A DNA stretch of 64,000 nt from an uncultured Gemmataceae bacterium (GCA_937923405.1 CALDUY010000001.1:124001-188000); one strand, 5' to 3'. Positions 34,493 to 43,537 are shown, numbered from the stretch's first letter. Numbers and translations are program-made. The notes: generated by a model not told the origin, from the sequence alone.

Positions 34493-34753
34493 CTACTTGC
34501 GGACCGGGGACAGGCTCGCGAGGTCGAACCGAGGACCGAACAGTTCTTGCCAGAGGTTCTTCTGCTCGGTGGTCAAGGTGGCTATCATGGCCTCCTAAAA
34601 CGTCTCATGGTGTCGCGAGCAGGTCGTCCCAGCCCTTGGCCTCGACCAAGTGATCATGAATGCGTTCCAGCCGAGCCTCATCGGTGATCGCTTCCAGCCA
34701 CTCTCCGTCTCCGCCTCCAGTCGCCGGATCAATCGCTGCACTACGTCTCGCAT
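34493..34753 (-). pseudogene. Decayed gene fragments
   Basis: The 380 bases between lutC and the acylase hold no intact gene. On the minus strand, an ATG at 34753 opens MRDVVQRLIRRLEAETES, and a one-base frame change then gives WLEAITDEARLERIHDHLVE and GWDDLLATP, ending at 34605. This is like the C-terminal helix of DUF4351/Rpn-type proteins (family form L..I.D..RLE.L...A). A second piece, 34588 to 34493, reads MIATLTTEQKNLWQELFG, like the LTPEQ..W..L.G tail common in planctomycete proteins. Assignment of the families is tentative; the broken frame is directly seen. Confidence 0.4.
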
Positions 34754-34843
34754 CGACGTTGCTTACCGTTGAAAATGTCCCGGCCAGCGAGCAACTCGGA
34801 CCATATCTTCTCTGAATCGATTTCTGCTGGGAGAATCTGCTCG

Positions 34844-37189
34844 GTGAACGTTTGGCGCTGGATCTTTCGTCTACTTCTGGGACGTCGCTTACCGACTACG
34901 CGAGGGCAACTCTCGCTCCTGGGATTGCATGGCCGAGTGCGGCTGCATCGCGATCGCTTTGGCATCCCGCTGATCGAAGCCGACGATCCACGCGATGGGC
35001 CGTTCGCGCTCGGTTTCTGTCATGGTCAGGATCGAGCTTTTCAATTGGAAGTGCTGCTGCGAGTCGTGCGCGGCACGCTCTCGGAACTAATCGGTGCCGA
35101 CGGGCTGCCGATCGATCGGCTATCTCGACGAATCGGCTTTGCTCGCGCCGCCAGGGAGCAACTGCCGTTGCTGGCCAACGACGTGCGCGAGGCCCTGCAA
35201 GCCTATGCACGCGGTGTGCAGGCGGGCATCGGTCTGGGGTGTAGGCGACCTCAGCATGAATTCGCTTTGTTGGGAAGCGCTGCAACTCCCTGGCAGCCAA
35301 CCGACACGCTGGCGGTGACTAAATTATTGTCGTTCACCCTGATGTCGAACTGGGACGCGGAATTGGCCCGGCTCAAGGTGCTTACCACCGATGGGGCCGA
35401 AGCTCTGGCCGCCCTTGATCCAACCTACCCAGAATGGCACGCGGTGATCTGTCCGGTGGGCCAAGCGGCGGGCAAACTCGTCGATCGCCTCGCCGAAGAT
35501 GTGGCCACGTTCCTGCAATGGACGCGTCCTGGTGGTGGCTCGAACAACTGGGCCATCGCCGCTTCCCGCACTACCACGGGCCGGCCCATCCTCGCCAACG
35601 ATCCGCATCTGGATGCAACGCTGCCGGCGCATTGGTATCTGGCCAGTCTGCGCAGTCCCACAGAAGCGGTGGCCGGTGCGACCTTCGTCGGCGGGCCGCT
35701 CTTTCTCGTCGGTCATAATGGCACAGCTGCCTGGGGGCTGACGGCGGGTTTAGTGGATAATACCGATCTGTTTTTGGAAGAAATTGGTCCCGACGGAACT
35801 AGCGTGCGTCAAGACAACGCCTTCTTGCCTTGTCCCGTCGTGGAAGAAGTGATTGTCGTCAAAGGAGGTGAGCCAGTCACCGAGCGTGTGCTGCTCACTC
35901 CGCGCGGGCCGATCATTTCACCTGCTCTGCGCGATACCCCAGAAGCACTCTCGCTGCGAGCTACCTGGTTGGATCCCGCGCCGATCAACGGGTTCTTCCA
36001 CTTGCCGCAAGTGCGGAGCTTCGCTGAGTTCCGCGCTGCCTTCGCCAGCTGGCCGATCTCGGGGCAGAACCTGGTCTATGCCGACGTTCACGGTACCATC
36101 GGTTGGCAACTGATTGGAGACGTGCCACGGCGCAAAAAGGGGCACGGTACCTTGCCGCTACCTGGGGCCGATCCAGAGGTCGGCTGGCACACCGAAAAAG
36201 TTCCTTTTCACGATATTCCCCATCTGCAAAATCCCTCTTGTGGCTTCGTGGTGACGGCGAACAATCGGCACCTTGCTGACGGTGTGGGACCGTTCCTCGG
36301 CGTGGACTTTATCGACGGCTACCGTTACGAGGCGATTCATCGTGCTCTGGCTCATCGCCGTGATTGGGACATTGTCTCGACGATGCAGTTGCAGCTCGAT
36401 CACTACAGCGTCGCCTGGGAGGAGATGCGCGAGTTCGTCCTGGCGACGCCCAGTCTCGATCCTGACAGTGAACTAGCCCTGCAAACCTTACGCGGTTGGG
36501 ATGGTCGGGTTTCGGCCCATTCCTTCGAGGCCGCAGTCTACGAACTGTTCGTCGCCGAAATGGTCGTTCGCGTGGCCAAGGCTCGCGCTCCGCAGAGCTG
36601 GAGATGGGTCGTCGGGGCGAGCCTGTGTCCATTAACGCAGTACAACTTTGGTTGCTTCCGCCGCACCTCGCATCTGATCCGGTTATTGCGTGAAAAACCG
36701 TCGGGCTGGTTTACACCCTCTTGGGACGAGGAGCTAGCGGATGCTCTGGGCGAAGCCTATCGGCGAGTGCGCCGACAGTCGGCGAAGACCTCGGGCCGCT
36801 TGGGCTGGGGCGAACTGCGTCCGTTACTGCTACAGCATCCGCTGTCGAAAAAGCCCGGCCTGATTGGGCATGCCTTGGGCAAAATCTTTAATCTCGGGCC
36901 GTATCCTTGTGGTGGCGATGCCGACGTCATTAATCAGGCCGCCGCTCTGCCGCTGGAGCCGTTCCGACCGACGAACAACATCGCCTCGTTGCGAGCGGTC
37001 TTCGATGTGGGAGCTTGGTCGAACAGCCGCTTCATCCTGCCCAGCGGTCAGTCGGGTAATCCGCTGTCGCCGCACTACGCTGATCAGTTGCCGCTGTGGC
37101 AGCGCGGCGAAGGAGTGCCGATCGCCTTCACCTCGGACGAGATGCGACAGGCGGCCGTGGAGACACTGGAACTGCGGCCCGCGGGATGA
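34844..37189 (+). CDS. Penicillin acylase-family N-terminal nucleophile hydrolase
   Basis: A 781-residue amidase precursor. The family's alpha chain begins with VRLHRDRFGIPLIEADDP and FCHGQDRAFQLE. The autocatalytic processing site and nucleophile are in RPGGGSNNWAIAAS, with Ser about residue 233 becoming the N-terminus of the beta chain. VTANNR and DFIDGYRYEAIHRAL follow as further family motifs, and a conserved Asn near NNIASLRAVFDVG. No cleavable signal peptide is evident, so it may be cytoplasmic or anchored by the short basic N-terminus, unlike secreted relatives. Likely substrates are acyl amides (lactones or peptides). The GTG at 34844 after GGGAGA is preferred; the frame is open from a TTG at 34769. 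Confidence 0.85.
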   Translation: MNVWRWIFRLLLGRRLPTTRGQLSLLGLHGRVRLHRDRFGIPLIEADDPRDGPFALGFCHGQDRAFQLEVLLRVVRGTLSELIGADGLPIDRLSRRIGFARAAREQLPLLANDVREALQAYARGVQAGIGLGCRRPQHEFALLGSAATPWQPTDTLAVTKLLSFTLMSNWDAELARLKVLTTDGAEALAALDPTYPEWHAVICPVGQAAGKLVDRLAEDVATFLQWTRPGGGSNNWAIAASRTTTGRPILANDPHLDATLPAHWYLASLRSPTEAVAGATFVGGPLFLVGHNGTAAWGLTAGLVDNTDLFLEEIGPDGTSVRQDNAFLPCPVVEEVIVVKGGEPVTERVLLTPRGPIISPALRDTPEALSLRATWLDPAPINGFFHLPQVRSFAEFRAAFASWPISGQNLVYADVHGTIGWQLIGDVPRRKKGHGTLPLPGADPEVGWHTEKVPFHDIPHLQNPSCGFVVTANNRHLADGVGPFLGVDFIDGYRYEAIHRALAHRRDWDIVSTMQLQLDHYSVAWEEMREFVLATPSLDPDSELALQTLRGWDGRVSAHSFEAAVYELFVAEMVVRVAKARAPQSWRWVVGASLCPLTQYNFGCFRRTSHLIRLLREKPSGWFTPSWDEELADALGEAYRRVRRQSAKTSGRLGWGELRPLLLQHPLSKKPGLIGHALGKIFNLGPYPCGGDADVINQAAALPLEPFRPTNNIASLRAVFDVGAWSNSRFILPSGQSGNPLSPHYADQLPLWQRGEGVPIAFTSDEMRQAAVETLELRPAG

Positions 37190-37226
37190 CCACCAGTATA
37201 GCCCTATAAGAGAGTCATAAAATCCA

Positions 37227-37892
37227 CTAGTTCCCTACCTCGGGAAACTCCCACAAACGCACTCCGCCGATGAAGGCGTTGTCGTTGTCGCCCTGTCGGC
37301 AGCCGGGTGGCAGTTCGTCCAACTTCTTGACGTTGCCGCCGCCTAGGACGATGTAGTCGGGCAAGAGAGCAGCTCGCAATCGCTCAACTACGTCAAACAC
37401 GATCGCTTGCCACTTGCGACGTCCTAGTTGCTTGAGGCCGTTGTTGCCGACGTAGTCCTCGAAGGTTTTCCCCTTTTTATAGGGTAAATGTCCTAGTTCC
37501 ATTGGCGCGATGACACCATCGAGAATCATGCAGTTGCCCAGCCCCGTGCCCAAACCGAGGAAGAGCATCCGTCCGCCCTGGTAGCTCCCCAGGGCCTGCA
37601 TGGCCGCATCGTTGATGATCCGTGTGGGCTTGCCGAAGGCTCCCGCGAAATCGTAGCCCAGCCAGCCACGCCCCAAGTTGACCGGCTCCTTGGTGATTTT
37701 GCCGCTGATCACTGGGCCGGGATAGCCGATTGTCACCGCGTCAAACTCCCAGCCTTGCGCTAGCAATTTGACTCCATCAACCATCTCCTGAGCCGTCAGA
37801 GTCGGCCCCGACGGCAGTTTTCGCACTTCGGGATGGTCGCTCACTTTGATCTTGATATTGGTTCCGCCGACGTCAATTACCAGAATCTTCAT
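37227..37892 (-). CDS. ROK-type sugar kinase, polyphosphate glucokinase-like
   Basis: A 221-residue kinase of the ROK/PpgK group. The phosphate loop is VIDVGGTNIKIKV, the sugar-binding Asp lies in INDAAMQALGSY and the adenosine-side glycine motif is FLGLGTGLGNCM; VTIGYPGPV is typical of polyphosphate glucokinases. The classic ROK zinc motif (CxCGxxGC) is absent, as in PpgK. It should make glucose 6-phosphate from glucose with polyphosphate or ATP. It is convergent with the acylase and divergent from the class III bisphosphatase gene (70-base gap), linking sugar entry with gluconeogenesis. Confidence 0.78.
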   Translation of the reverse strand: MKILVIDVGGTNIKIKVSDHPEVRKLPSGPTLTAQEMVDGVKLLAQGWEFDAVTIGYPGPVISGKITKEPVNLGRGWLGYDFAGAFGKPTRIINDAAMQALGSYQGGRMLFLGLGTGLGNCMILDGVIAPMELGHLPYKKGKTFEDYVGNNGLKQLGRRKWQAIVFDVVERLRAALLPDYIVLGGGNVKKLDELPPGCRQGDNDNAFIGGVRLWEFPEVGN

Positions 37893-37962
37893 CAGCCGCC
37901 CTCGAAAAATAACTGATCGAGGGATTCTATGACCTCGTCGAGCATCGTCCTATAATGCCGCC

Positions 37963-39945
37963 ATGAGCAACACCCTGCCTGAACTAACCGACGACCTGTT
38001 GACGGCCCTGAGGGCACTGCAGCACCAGTTTCCCACACTGGACAGCGCACTGGCTGAGATTGCCCGGCTCAATGCCGAACTGACCCTGCCGATGGGGACG
38101 GTTCACATCCTCTCCGACATCCACGGTGACGATGTAAAACTGCGCCACGTCATCAACAACGCCTCCGGCATGCTGCGACCGCTAGTGAAACGGCTGTTCG
38201 CCGCTCGCATGAGTAATGACGACATGCAGGAGTTCCTTTCGCTTCTATTTTATCCGCGCGAAACTCTGGAGCGTCTGGAGCCGAACCTCAAGGATTTGGC
38301 CACCCGCGAGGCGTTCTGTCGCAAAACCCTGAGCGATCTGTTTTACATCATCAACATCCTGGCACGTCGGCATGGACTTCGTCACGCCTACCAAGTGTTT
38401 CCTGACGATTACCGCGAACTGATCGCCGAGTTGCTCCGCGACCAGGGCGGCGAACGCGGGTCGCGCTACTATGACTCGCTCATCGAACCGTTAGTACGCC
38501 ACGATCGCGCCTTGCACGTCATTCGACAGATTGTCCGCGTGGTTCGCAACTTGGCGGTGGATGAGTTGGTGATCGCTGGCGATTGCTGGGATCGCGGTCC
38601 GCGCGGCGATCGGGTGGTGGATTACCTGAGGCGTCAGCCGCGCTTGTCGTTCGTCTGGGGCAATCACGATGCCGCCTGGTTGGGAGCGTGTCTGGGCTGC
38701 GAGGCTCTGGTCGCACACGTCTGCCGCATCTCGCTGCGCTATTGTCGGCTGGAGCAACTCGAAGCGGGGTACGGCATTCCACTGGAGCCGCTGGAAGTTT
38801 TGGCTCGAACGGTTTATTCCGACGATCCGGCCAGCCATTTCGTGCCCAAAGGACAAGGCGGCCAACGCGACCCGCAGCTCTTGGCTCGCATGCAGAAGGC
38901 CGCCGCCGTCATGCAGTTCAAACTCGAAGGCCAGATGATCGCCCGCAATCCGCAGTGGCACCTCGATAATCGCCGACTGCTGCACACTATCGATCCCGAC
39001 GCCGGTACCGTGGTCATCGACGGCACCACCTACACGCTGAAAGACAAGTATCTGCCGACTTTGAATCGCGACAATCCTTACGCTCTGTCGAAGGAGGAAG
39101 CCGCCTGTCTGGCCGAGCTGCGCGAGTCGTTTGTCACCAGTCAGAAGCTCTGGTCGCACATGCAGTATCTGCTCGAACACGGTTCGATGGCTCTGGTGCG
39201 CGACAGCAACCTGATCTTTCATGGTGCAGTACCGGTCGATGCCCAGGGCTGCTTCCTCGCTCTGGAAGTGGACGGGGTCGCCGTCGCTGGCAAGGCTCTC
39301 TTCGAGGCCATCGATCGAGTGTTGGCCCGCATCCTGGATCACGCCTCGACGGGGTTGCCCGAAGCGGCAGTTCCCGCGCGACAGGCTGACAGCGACTTTT
39401 GCTGGTATCTTTGGTGCGGTCCGCTCTCGCCGTTGTTCGGCAAAGATAAAATCGCCACTTTCGAGATTGATTTTGTTGTAGATTCTGCCGCTCAGGTCGA
39501 GATAAAAAATCCCTACTTCACCTTGATTCACGAAGTCGAGTTTTGCGATCGGATTTTGCGAGAATTTGGGGTTGATCCAGCTCGCGGCTTGATCGTCAAT
39601 GGCCACGTCCCGGTCAAGATCGAAAAAGGCGAATCGCCGATGAAACGCTCTGGCAAGGCGATCACTATTGACGGAGCGTTCTCGGCAGCGTATGGCGATC
39701 ATGGCTATACTCTGGTGTTAGAGCCAGACAAGACGATGCTGGCCACGCATCATCATTTCGAGTCAGTCGCTGCCGCCGTTGAGCAGGGCATGGACATTAT
39801 TCCCACAGTGTCGATCATTCGCAACCACGAACCGCACCGAACGGTCGGCGATACCGAGAAGGGCGACCAGCTTCGTCGGGAGATTGCCTGGCTAGAGAAA
39901 CTGGTGCAGGCTTATCGCCAGAACAAGTTGCATCCCGTTTGCTGA
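37963..39945 (+). CDS. fbp: Fructose-1,6-bisphosphatase, class III
   Basis: A 660-residue phosphatase of the Firmicutes-type class III family, a calcineurin-like metallophosphatase fold. Motifs in order: ILSDIHGDDVKLRHVI, IAGDCWDRGPRGDRVVDYL, WGNHDAAWLGA, FHGAVPVD and IVNGHVPVKIEKGESP. All metal-binding Asp, Asn and His positions are present. Length is normal (about 640-670). The enzyme removes the 1-phosphate of fructose 1,6-bisphosphate in gluconeogenesis. Neighbours are the glucokinase-like gene upstream and a metallophosphoesterase 21 bases downstream. Confidence 0.93.
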   Translation: MSNTLPELTDDLLTALRALQHQFPTLDSALAEIARLNAELTLPMGTVHILSDIHGDDVKLRHVINNASGMLRPLVKRLFAARMSNDDMQEFLSLLFYPRETLERLEPNLKDLATREAFCRKTLSDLFYIINILARRHGLRHAYQVFPDDYRELIAELLRDQGGERGSRYYDSLIEPLVRHDRALHVIRQIVRVVRNLAVDELVIAGDCWDRGPRGDRVVDYLRRQPRLSFVWGNHDAAWLGACLGCEALVAHVCRISLRYCRLEQLEAGYGIPLEPLEVLARTVYSDDPASHFVPKGQGGQRDPQLLARMQKAAAVMQFKLEGQMIARNPQWHLDNRRLLHTIDPDAGTVVIDGTTYTLKDKYLPTLNRDNPYALSKEEAACLAELRESFVTSQKLWSHMQYLLEHGSMALVRDSNLIFHGAVPVDAQGCFLALEVDGVAVAGKALFEAIDRVLARILDHASTGLPEAAVPARQADSDFCWYLWCGPLSPLFGKDKIATFEIDFVVDSAAQVEIKNPYFTLIHEVEFCDRILREFGVDPARGLIVNGHVPVKIEKGESPMKRSGKAITIDGAFSAAYGDHGYTLVLEPDKTMLATHHHFESVAAAVEQGMDIIPTVSIIRNHEPHRTVGDTEKGDQLRREIAWLEKLVQAYRQNKLHPVC

Positions 39946-39966
39946 AGGAACTCAGGAGGCGGTCTA

Positions 39967-40626
39967 ATGCGTGTTCTTGACGATTGGCAGTTGACCGCCG
40001 AACGTGCCGCTATCCATTTGCCCACTCGAACTGTGGTTGTCGCCGACTTACACCTGGGCTACGAACGCTGTCGGCATCGCGCCGGGGAAGCGGTCCCCTG
40101 GCGCAGTCTGGCGGACGAACTAACTCCGCTGCAACGACTGCTGCACCGTGAAGAACTGTCGCGTCTAGTCATTGCTGGCGATCTGTTCGAGGATGCTCGC
40201 CGCGAACGCGAAGAACTACTCGATCAATTGGTGACTTGGCTGGACGAAACCGAAGTTGAACTGGTAGGCATCGTGCCTGGTAATCACGATAAAGGATTAG
40301 AACGATCCTCTTTATCCGTATTCAAAGAGGGCATTCTTCTCGATCACTGGCTAGTTGTGCATGGCGATCGACCGCTTCCTGACCAGCCCTGCATCCAGGG
40401 GCACGAGCATCCTCGACTACGCTGGCGCGAAGCCTCTGGCCCGTGCTATTTGTTCCAGAAGCAACGGCTGATTCTGCCGGCCTACTCCGCCGACGCCGCT
40501 GGGGTCAACGTATTGCACGAACCGCGCTGGCAAGACATGCGGGTAGCGGCCATCGCTGGGGAACGGGTGTTGGATTTTGGTCGCCTCGCTGAGTTGCGAC
40601 GACGGCTGCCGAGTCTGGTACAATAA
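39967..40626 (+). CDS. PdeM-type metallophosphoesterase
   Basis: A 219-residue calcineurin-like phosphoesterase of the group often found beside Lhr-type helicases and DNA ligases. Motifs are VVADLHLGYE, VIAGDLFED, VPGNHDKGL, VVHGD and QGHEHPRL, giving the full binuclear metal site. The substrate is unknown (cyclic nucleotides and DNA ends have been suggested for the family). Here no ligase or helicase is nearby; it lies between the bisphosphatase and rsgA and is probably co-transcribed with both. AGGAGG precedes the ATG. Confidence 0.85.
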   Translation: MRVLDDWQLTAERAAIHLPTRTVVVADLHLGYERCRHRAGEAVPWRSLADELTPLQRLLHREELSRLVIAGDLFEDARREREELLDQLVTWLDETEVELVGIVPGNHDKGLERSSLSVFKEGILLDHWLVVHGDRPLPDQPCIQGHEHPRLRWREASGPCYLFQKQRLILPAYSADAAGVNVLHEPRWQDMRVAAIAGERVLDFGRLAELRRRLPSLVQ

Positions 40627-40631
40627 CTGAC

Positions 40632-41789
40632 ATGGCCAAAAAGAAAAAAATCCGCGTCGATCTGCGCAAGAACCGCAACACCAAGCCGCGCGAACGCGAC
40701 TGGGAAAAGAAACTTGACGACACTGTCGCTGAGGATCAGATCGTCGCCAAGGAAAGTGTGCGCGCCCGCGGCGAACTGTCTCGCCGACGCACCATCATTC
40801 AAGAGGAGCAATCTGGCGAAGATAATTTGCCCAGCGAGATGCCCGCCGTCGATCCCAGCAACGCTCGGTCCGGTCGAGTCCTGCGTATGTATCGTGATGC
40901 CTGCATCGTGCAAGCTGACGACGACGGACGCGAATATCGCTGTGTGATCCGATGGTTGCTACGCAGTCTGACGACCAACGAACGAACCATCGTGACCACG
41001 GGCGATCGAGTGTGGTTCAAGCCAGTCGAACAGCTCTCGGGAGACGTCGAAGGCGCGCCGGAAGGAGCTATTGTCCGCGTCGAACCACGCAAAGGCGTGC
41101 TAACTCGTGCCTCGCGGAAGCGCGAACATGTCCTGGTTGCCAACGTCGATCAAGTGGTGTTCGTGCTGTCACTTCGCGAGCCGGACCTCAAGCCGCACTT
41201 GATCGATCGCTTCCTAGCCAGCGCCATTAAAGGCGAGATTCGACCGATCCTGTGTCTGAACAAGGCCGACTTAGTCGAACCGATCGAGTTCATTCCCCTT
41301 GTGGGAATGTACAGCCAATTGGGGGTGCCGACGATCTTGACTAGCACCGTCACCGGGTTGGGCATCGACGAACTGCGTGACCGACTGCGAGACCGACAGA
41401 CCGTGTTTTCCGGACAATCCGGAGTGGGAAAATCTTCGTTGCTCAACGCCGTCGAGCCGGAGTTGGGCTTGCGCGTGCGCGAGGTGAGCGAGGTTAATCA
41501 GAAAGGTCAGCACACAACGACAACGGCAGAGTTGATCCGGCTGAAATTCGGTGGCTGGGTGGTGGACACGCCGGGCGTGCGTCAGTTTCAGCTATTCGAC
41601 ACTCTGCCCGAGGAGGTCGAGGGCTTCTTCGCTGAGTTTCGCCCCTTCGTACCTCTTTGTGCTTTTCCCGACTGCACCCACATCCACGAACAACGCTGCG
41701 CCATCAAGCGGGCGGTGTATCGGCGACAGATCAGCTACGACCGTTACACCAGCTACTTAGGCATGTTTCAAGGAATCCACAACGATTAG
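40632..41789 (+). CDS. rsgA: Ribosome small subunit-dependent GTPase A
   Basis: RsgA checks late maturation of the 30S subunit. The 385-residue protein shows the circularly permuted GTPase order: LCLNKADLV (G4) comes before FSGQSGVGKSSLLNAV (G1) and VVDTPGVRQF (G3). The N-terminal 75 residues are a lysine/arginine-rich tail, an OB domain follows, and the zinc motif CAFPDCTHIHEQRCAI is at the C-terminus. The tail is longer than in E. coli and begins MAKKKKIRVDLRKNR, as in other planctomycetes. It starts 5 bases after the phosphoesterase gene. Confidence 0.94.
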   Translation: MAKKKKIRVDLRKNRNTKPRERDWEKKLDDTVAEDQIVAKESVRARGELSRRRTIIQEEQSGEDNLPSEMPAVDPSNARSGRVLRMYRDACIVQADDDGREYRCVIRWLLRSLTTNERTIVTTGDRVWFKPVEQLSGDVEGAPEGAIVRVEPRKGVLTRASRKREHVLVANVDQVVFVLSLREPDLKPHLIDRFLASAIKGEIRPILCLNKADLVEPIEFIPLVGMYSQLGVPTILTSTVTGLGIDELRDRLRDRQTVFSGQSGVGKSSLLNAVEPELGLRVREVSEVNQKGQHTTTTAELIRLKFGGWVVDTPGVRQFQLFDTLPEEVEGFFAEFRPFVPLCAFPDCTHIHEQRCAIKRAVYRRQISYDRYTSYLGMFQGIHND

Positions 41790-41807
41790 GTCGTTTGAAC
41801 CTCTACT

Positions 41808-41970
41808 GGTTCATCGCAGCTGAATTGTGGGGTGGCTCAGAAACGACTCTTCTGATCTGACCAGAGGGCATAAGCCCTCCTTGCTTAGCGCTCCCACCAC
41901 GCAGGACTGACGTCCTTCGCTTGGAAGCTCGAAGACGCGAACCTCCACTCAGTATCAGCTGCAATCCATC
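41808..41970. repeat. MITE-like repeat, copy 2 (inverted)
   Basis: A 163-base element, inverted with respect to the copy at 10510-10690. It begins GGTTCATCGCAGCTG and ends (reverse complement) GATGGATTGCAGCTG, again imperfect terminal inverted repeats. It shares with copy 1 a 23-base exact block around 41930-41947 and a left arm with roughly five of six bases identical. It starts 18 bases after the rsgA stop. The rest of the gap to the next gene (41971-42142) holds a small hairpin at 42098-42117 and otherwise nothing I can identify. Confidence 0.7.
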
Positions 41971-42097
41971 ACTACGACAGCGACTCGGCGGATTGTAGCG
42001 AGTTGGACGGCAACATGTTCCCAGAGAGCAAGCCGATCGCGCTTGAATCAGACTACATCCGGATTCTACCATTGAGGCCAATTGAGAGACTTTACCT

Positions 42098-42117
42098 CCT
42101 CCGAATGACTTCGGAGG
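42098..42117 (+). promoter_or_regulatory. Leader hairpin of the 142-aa secreted protein
   Basis: CCTCCGAA and TTCGGAGG form a perfect 8-bp stem around TGAC, 26 bases before the ATG at 42143. The stem contains an anti-Shine-Dalgarno-like CCTCC on its left arm. It might affect translation or mark the end of the upstream transcript. Confidence 0.3.
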
Positions 42118-42142
42118 CCATGAACCGCCGATGAGGTAAGTG

Positions 42143-42571
42143 ATGTTCAACCTAGTGCTACTGACAGCGTTGGCCGGTCCCAGTGTGGGAGTCCAGCCGT
42201 ACTTTGTCGCCGATCCCTGCCCGTACTGTATCTGGCCCGTGTTGCCGTTGGGAGGACGAGTAGTTTTTTACTGGAACGGTCCAGCCGCCTTGAGCGAGCA
42301 AGAAGAGCAAGAATGGCGGAATTATCTAGGATCCCTAGATGAGACAGACCAGAAAGAAGCTCGCTACTACTGGAACGCTGCTGACCGCGCGGGTAAGCAA
42401 CGATTGCTCGGTCAGGTTCGCCAGCTGCGTGCTAAAAAAGAAGAACGAGAGGCCAAGCAGCGCGAGGATGAGCTAAAGGCAAAACAGAAAAAGGAAGAAG
42501 AAACCAGCAAACCCAAGCCGGAAAAGAAAGACGAGAAGAAAGAAAATAAAAGCGACAATAAAGAGCCGTAA
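42143..42571 (+). CDS. Secreted protein with Lys/Glu-rich tail
   Basis: A 142-residue protein. A short hydrophobic N-terminus (MFNLVLLTALAGPSVGV) may be a signal peptide. It is followed by a segment with two cysteines and prolines (DPCPYCIWPVLPLGG), a helical region (LSEQEEQEWRNYLGSLDE) and a tail of about 50 residues made almost only of Lys, Glu, Pro, Asp and Asn. No known family. Its start resembles that of the Cys-rich protein 0.5 kb downstream (MYGIVLMAALTTG), so both may use the same export style. GAGG precedes the start; a GTG one codon upstream is equivalent. Confidence 0.6.
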   Translation: MFNLVLLTALAGPSVGVQPYFVADPCPYCIWPVLPLGGRVVFYWNGPAALSEQEEQEWRNYLGSLDETDQKEARYYWNAADRAGKQRLLGQVRQLRAKKEEREAKQREDELKAKQKKEEETSKPKPEKKDEKKENKSDNKEP

Positions 42572-42602
42572 TAGGACTAATCTCAACGACTTGCTTCGCG
42601 AT

Positions 42603-42639
42603 CAGCCGGGTCGGCTTCCCCACTAAGCTGACCCGGCTG
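42603..42639 (+). terminator. Terminator-like hairpin
   Basis: CAGCCGGGTCGGCTT pairs with AAGCTGACCCGGCTG over 15 bp (one G-T pair) around a 7-base loop. It is 31 bases after the stop of the 142-residue protein. It is followed by ACATCTTTTCT, a weak T run. Its strength and position support termination of that gene. Confidence 0.55.
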
Positions 42640-43102
42640 ACATCTTTTCTGCACGGTCCTCTCTGTTCTGTTGCAGCCTTCGATCGCAACAAAAGCTCCA
42701 CTGCTTAGAAGCAGGCTGGGGCCGGGGCTGAGAGACAACCTCCCTCCGCTGAGGCTCGACGTAGTCGGTCTGACACGCATGTCGCTTGTCCGCGCCATAA
42801 CCGGAACTTATCATTCGTCAACTTTACCCAGATTCGCTGTTTCTGCGTTGATGTGCAGTCAACTCATTTTTACCATACTGCCAGGAACACCTGGTCGGCG
42901 TCCCTCGCCGGTCTGGATCAAGAAGCGAAACCAGCTCACGACCCAGCGATGTGTCGCGTCGGTGCCGCTGTCATGCCCAGACTTAAGACAGAATCAGGTG
43001 AGATCAGGAAGAGTTTCGTAAGGCGTTCCAACGGTTGAGCCCGCGTCGGGCTCGAGGTCTGCTGGTGGACGGGGTCCATCACGGTTCTTGGAGGTGGTGA
43101 CT
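42640..43102. other. Non-coding stretch upstream of the Cys-rich gene
   Basis: Some 460 bases without a credible gene on either strand. A small perfect hairpin GAGCCCG/CGGGCTC at 43037-43053 lies 50 bases before the next start, and GGAGG at 43089-43093 is the ribosome binding site of that gene. A sequence at 42771-42786 faintly recalls a sigma-54 site but lacks the GG pair. Nothing else stands out. Confidence 0.4.
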
Positions 43103-43537
43103 ATGTACGGGATCGTTTTGATGGCTGCGCTGACGACCGGCGGCGAAGCGTCCGACTTCGGTGGTCGTCGTTGTTCCTGCGCTTGCTCGGGTTGCGTGGT
43201 GACCTGCACGGTCAGCCACGGCTGCAAGTACTCCTGCCGCGCTGATCGCTGCTCCTGCTGGGGCTGCAGAAAGGCCAAGAAGTGCCACGGCTGCACCGTG
43301 TACACCTGCCATGCTCCGGTGTACTATGGCTGCCATGCCGCCACGGTAGTTGTCGAGCACGGCACCTGCCACGGCGTCGTTCATCCGCCGGTTGCTCCAG
43401 AAGTGCCGAAGGTGATCGAGCAGCCGACGCCCGGCAAGGTCATCGAGAACAAGCCGGCTGAGAAGGCTGTTGAGCCGAAGAAAGAGCCGGAAAAGGCCGT
43501 CGAGCCGAAGAAGCTGCCGGAAAAGAACGAAGGTTAA
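43103..43537 (+). CDS. Cys-rich secreted protein with Pro/Glu/Lys repeat tail
   Basis: A 144-residue protein with three parts. First comes a short hydrophobic start (MYGIVLMAALTTGGEA). The next 75 residues contain 15 cysteines plus many His and Gly, in patterns such as CSCACSGC, CSCWGC and CHGC. The tail has a repeated EKAVEPKKEPEK/EKAVEPKKLPEK unit. Spacing of the cysteines is not heme-like (no CxxCH with proper context except chance CHGC). Proteins of this look are recurrent in Gemmataceae. Metal binding or disulphide cross-linking at the cell surface is a guess. GGAGG lies 8 bases before the ATG; the frame is open to 43088. Confidence 0.65.
   Translation: MYGIVLMAALTTGGEASDFGGRRCSCACSGCVVTCTVSHGCKYSCRADRCSCWGCRKAKKCHGCTVYTCHAPVYYGCHAATVVVEHGTCHGVVHPPVAPEVPKVIEQPTPGKVIENKPAEKAVEPKKEPEKAVEPKKLPEKNEG

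Noticed and set aside
38491-39702. A 403-codon open frame antisense to the class III fructose-bisphosphatase gene
   Set aside because: Its protein has no family pattern and the opposite strand encodes a complete enzyme with all motifs; GC-rich codon bias makes long antisense frames.
42771-42786. Sigma-54-like sequence TGACACGCATGTCGCT
   Set aside because: The essential GG of the -24 element is GA, and the next gene is over 300 bases away.
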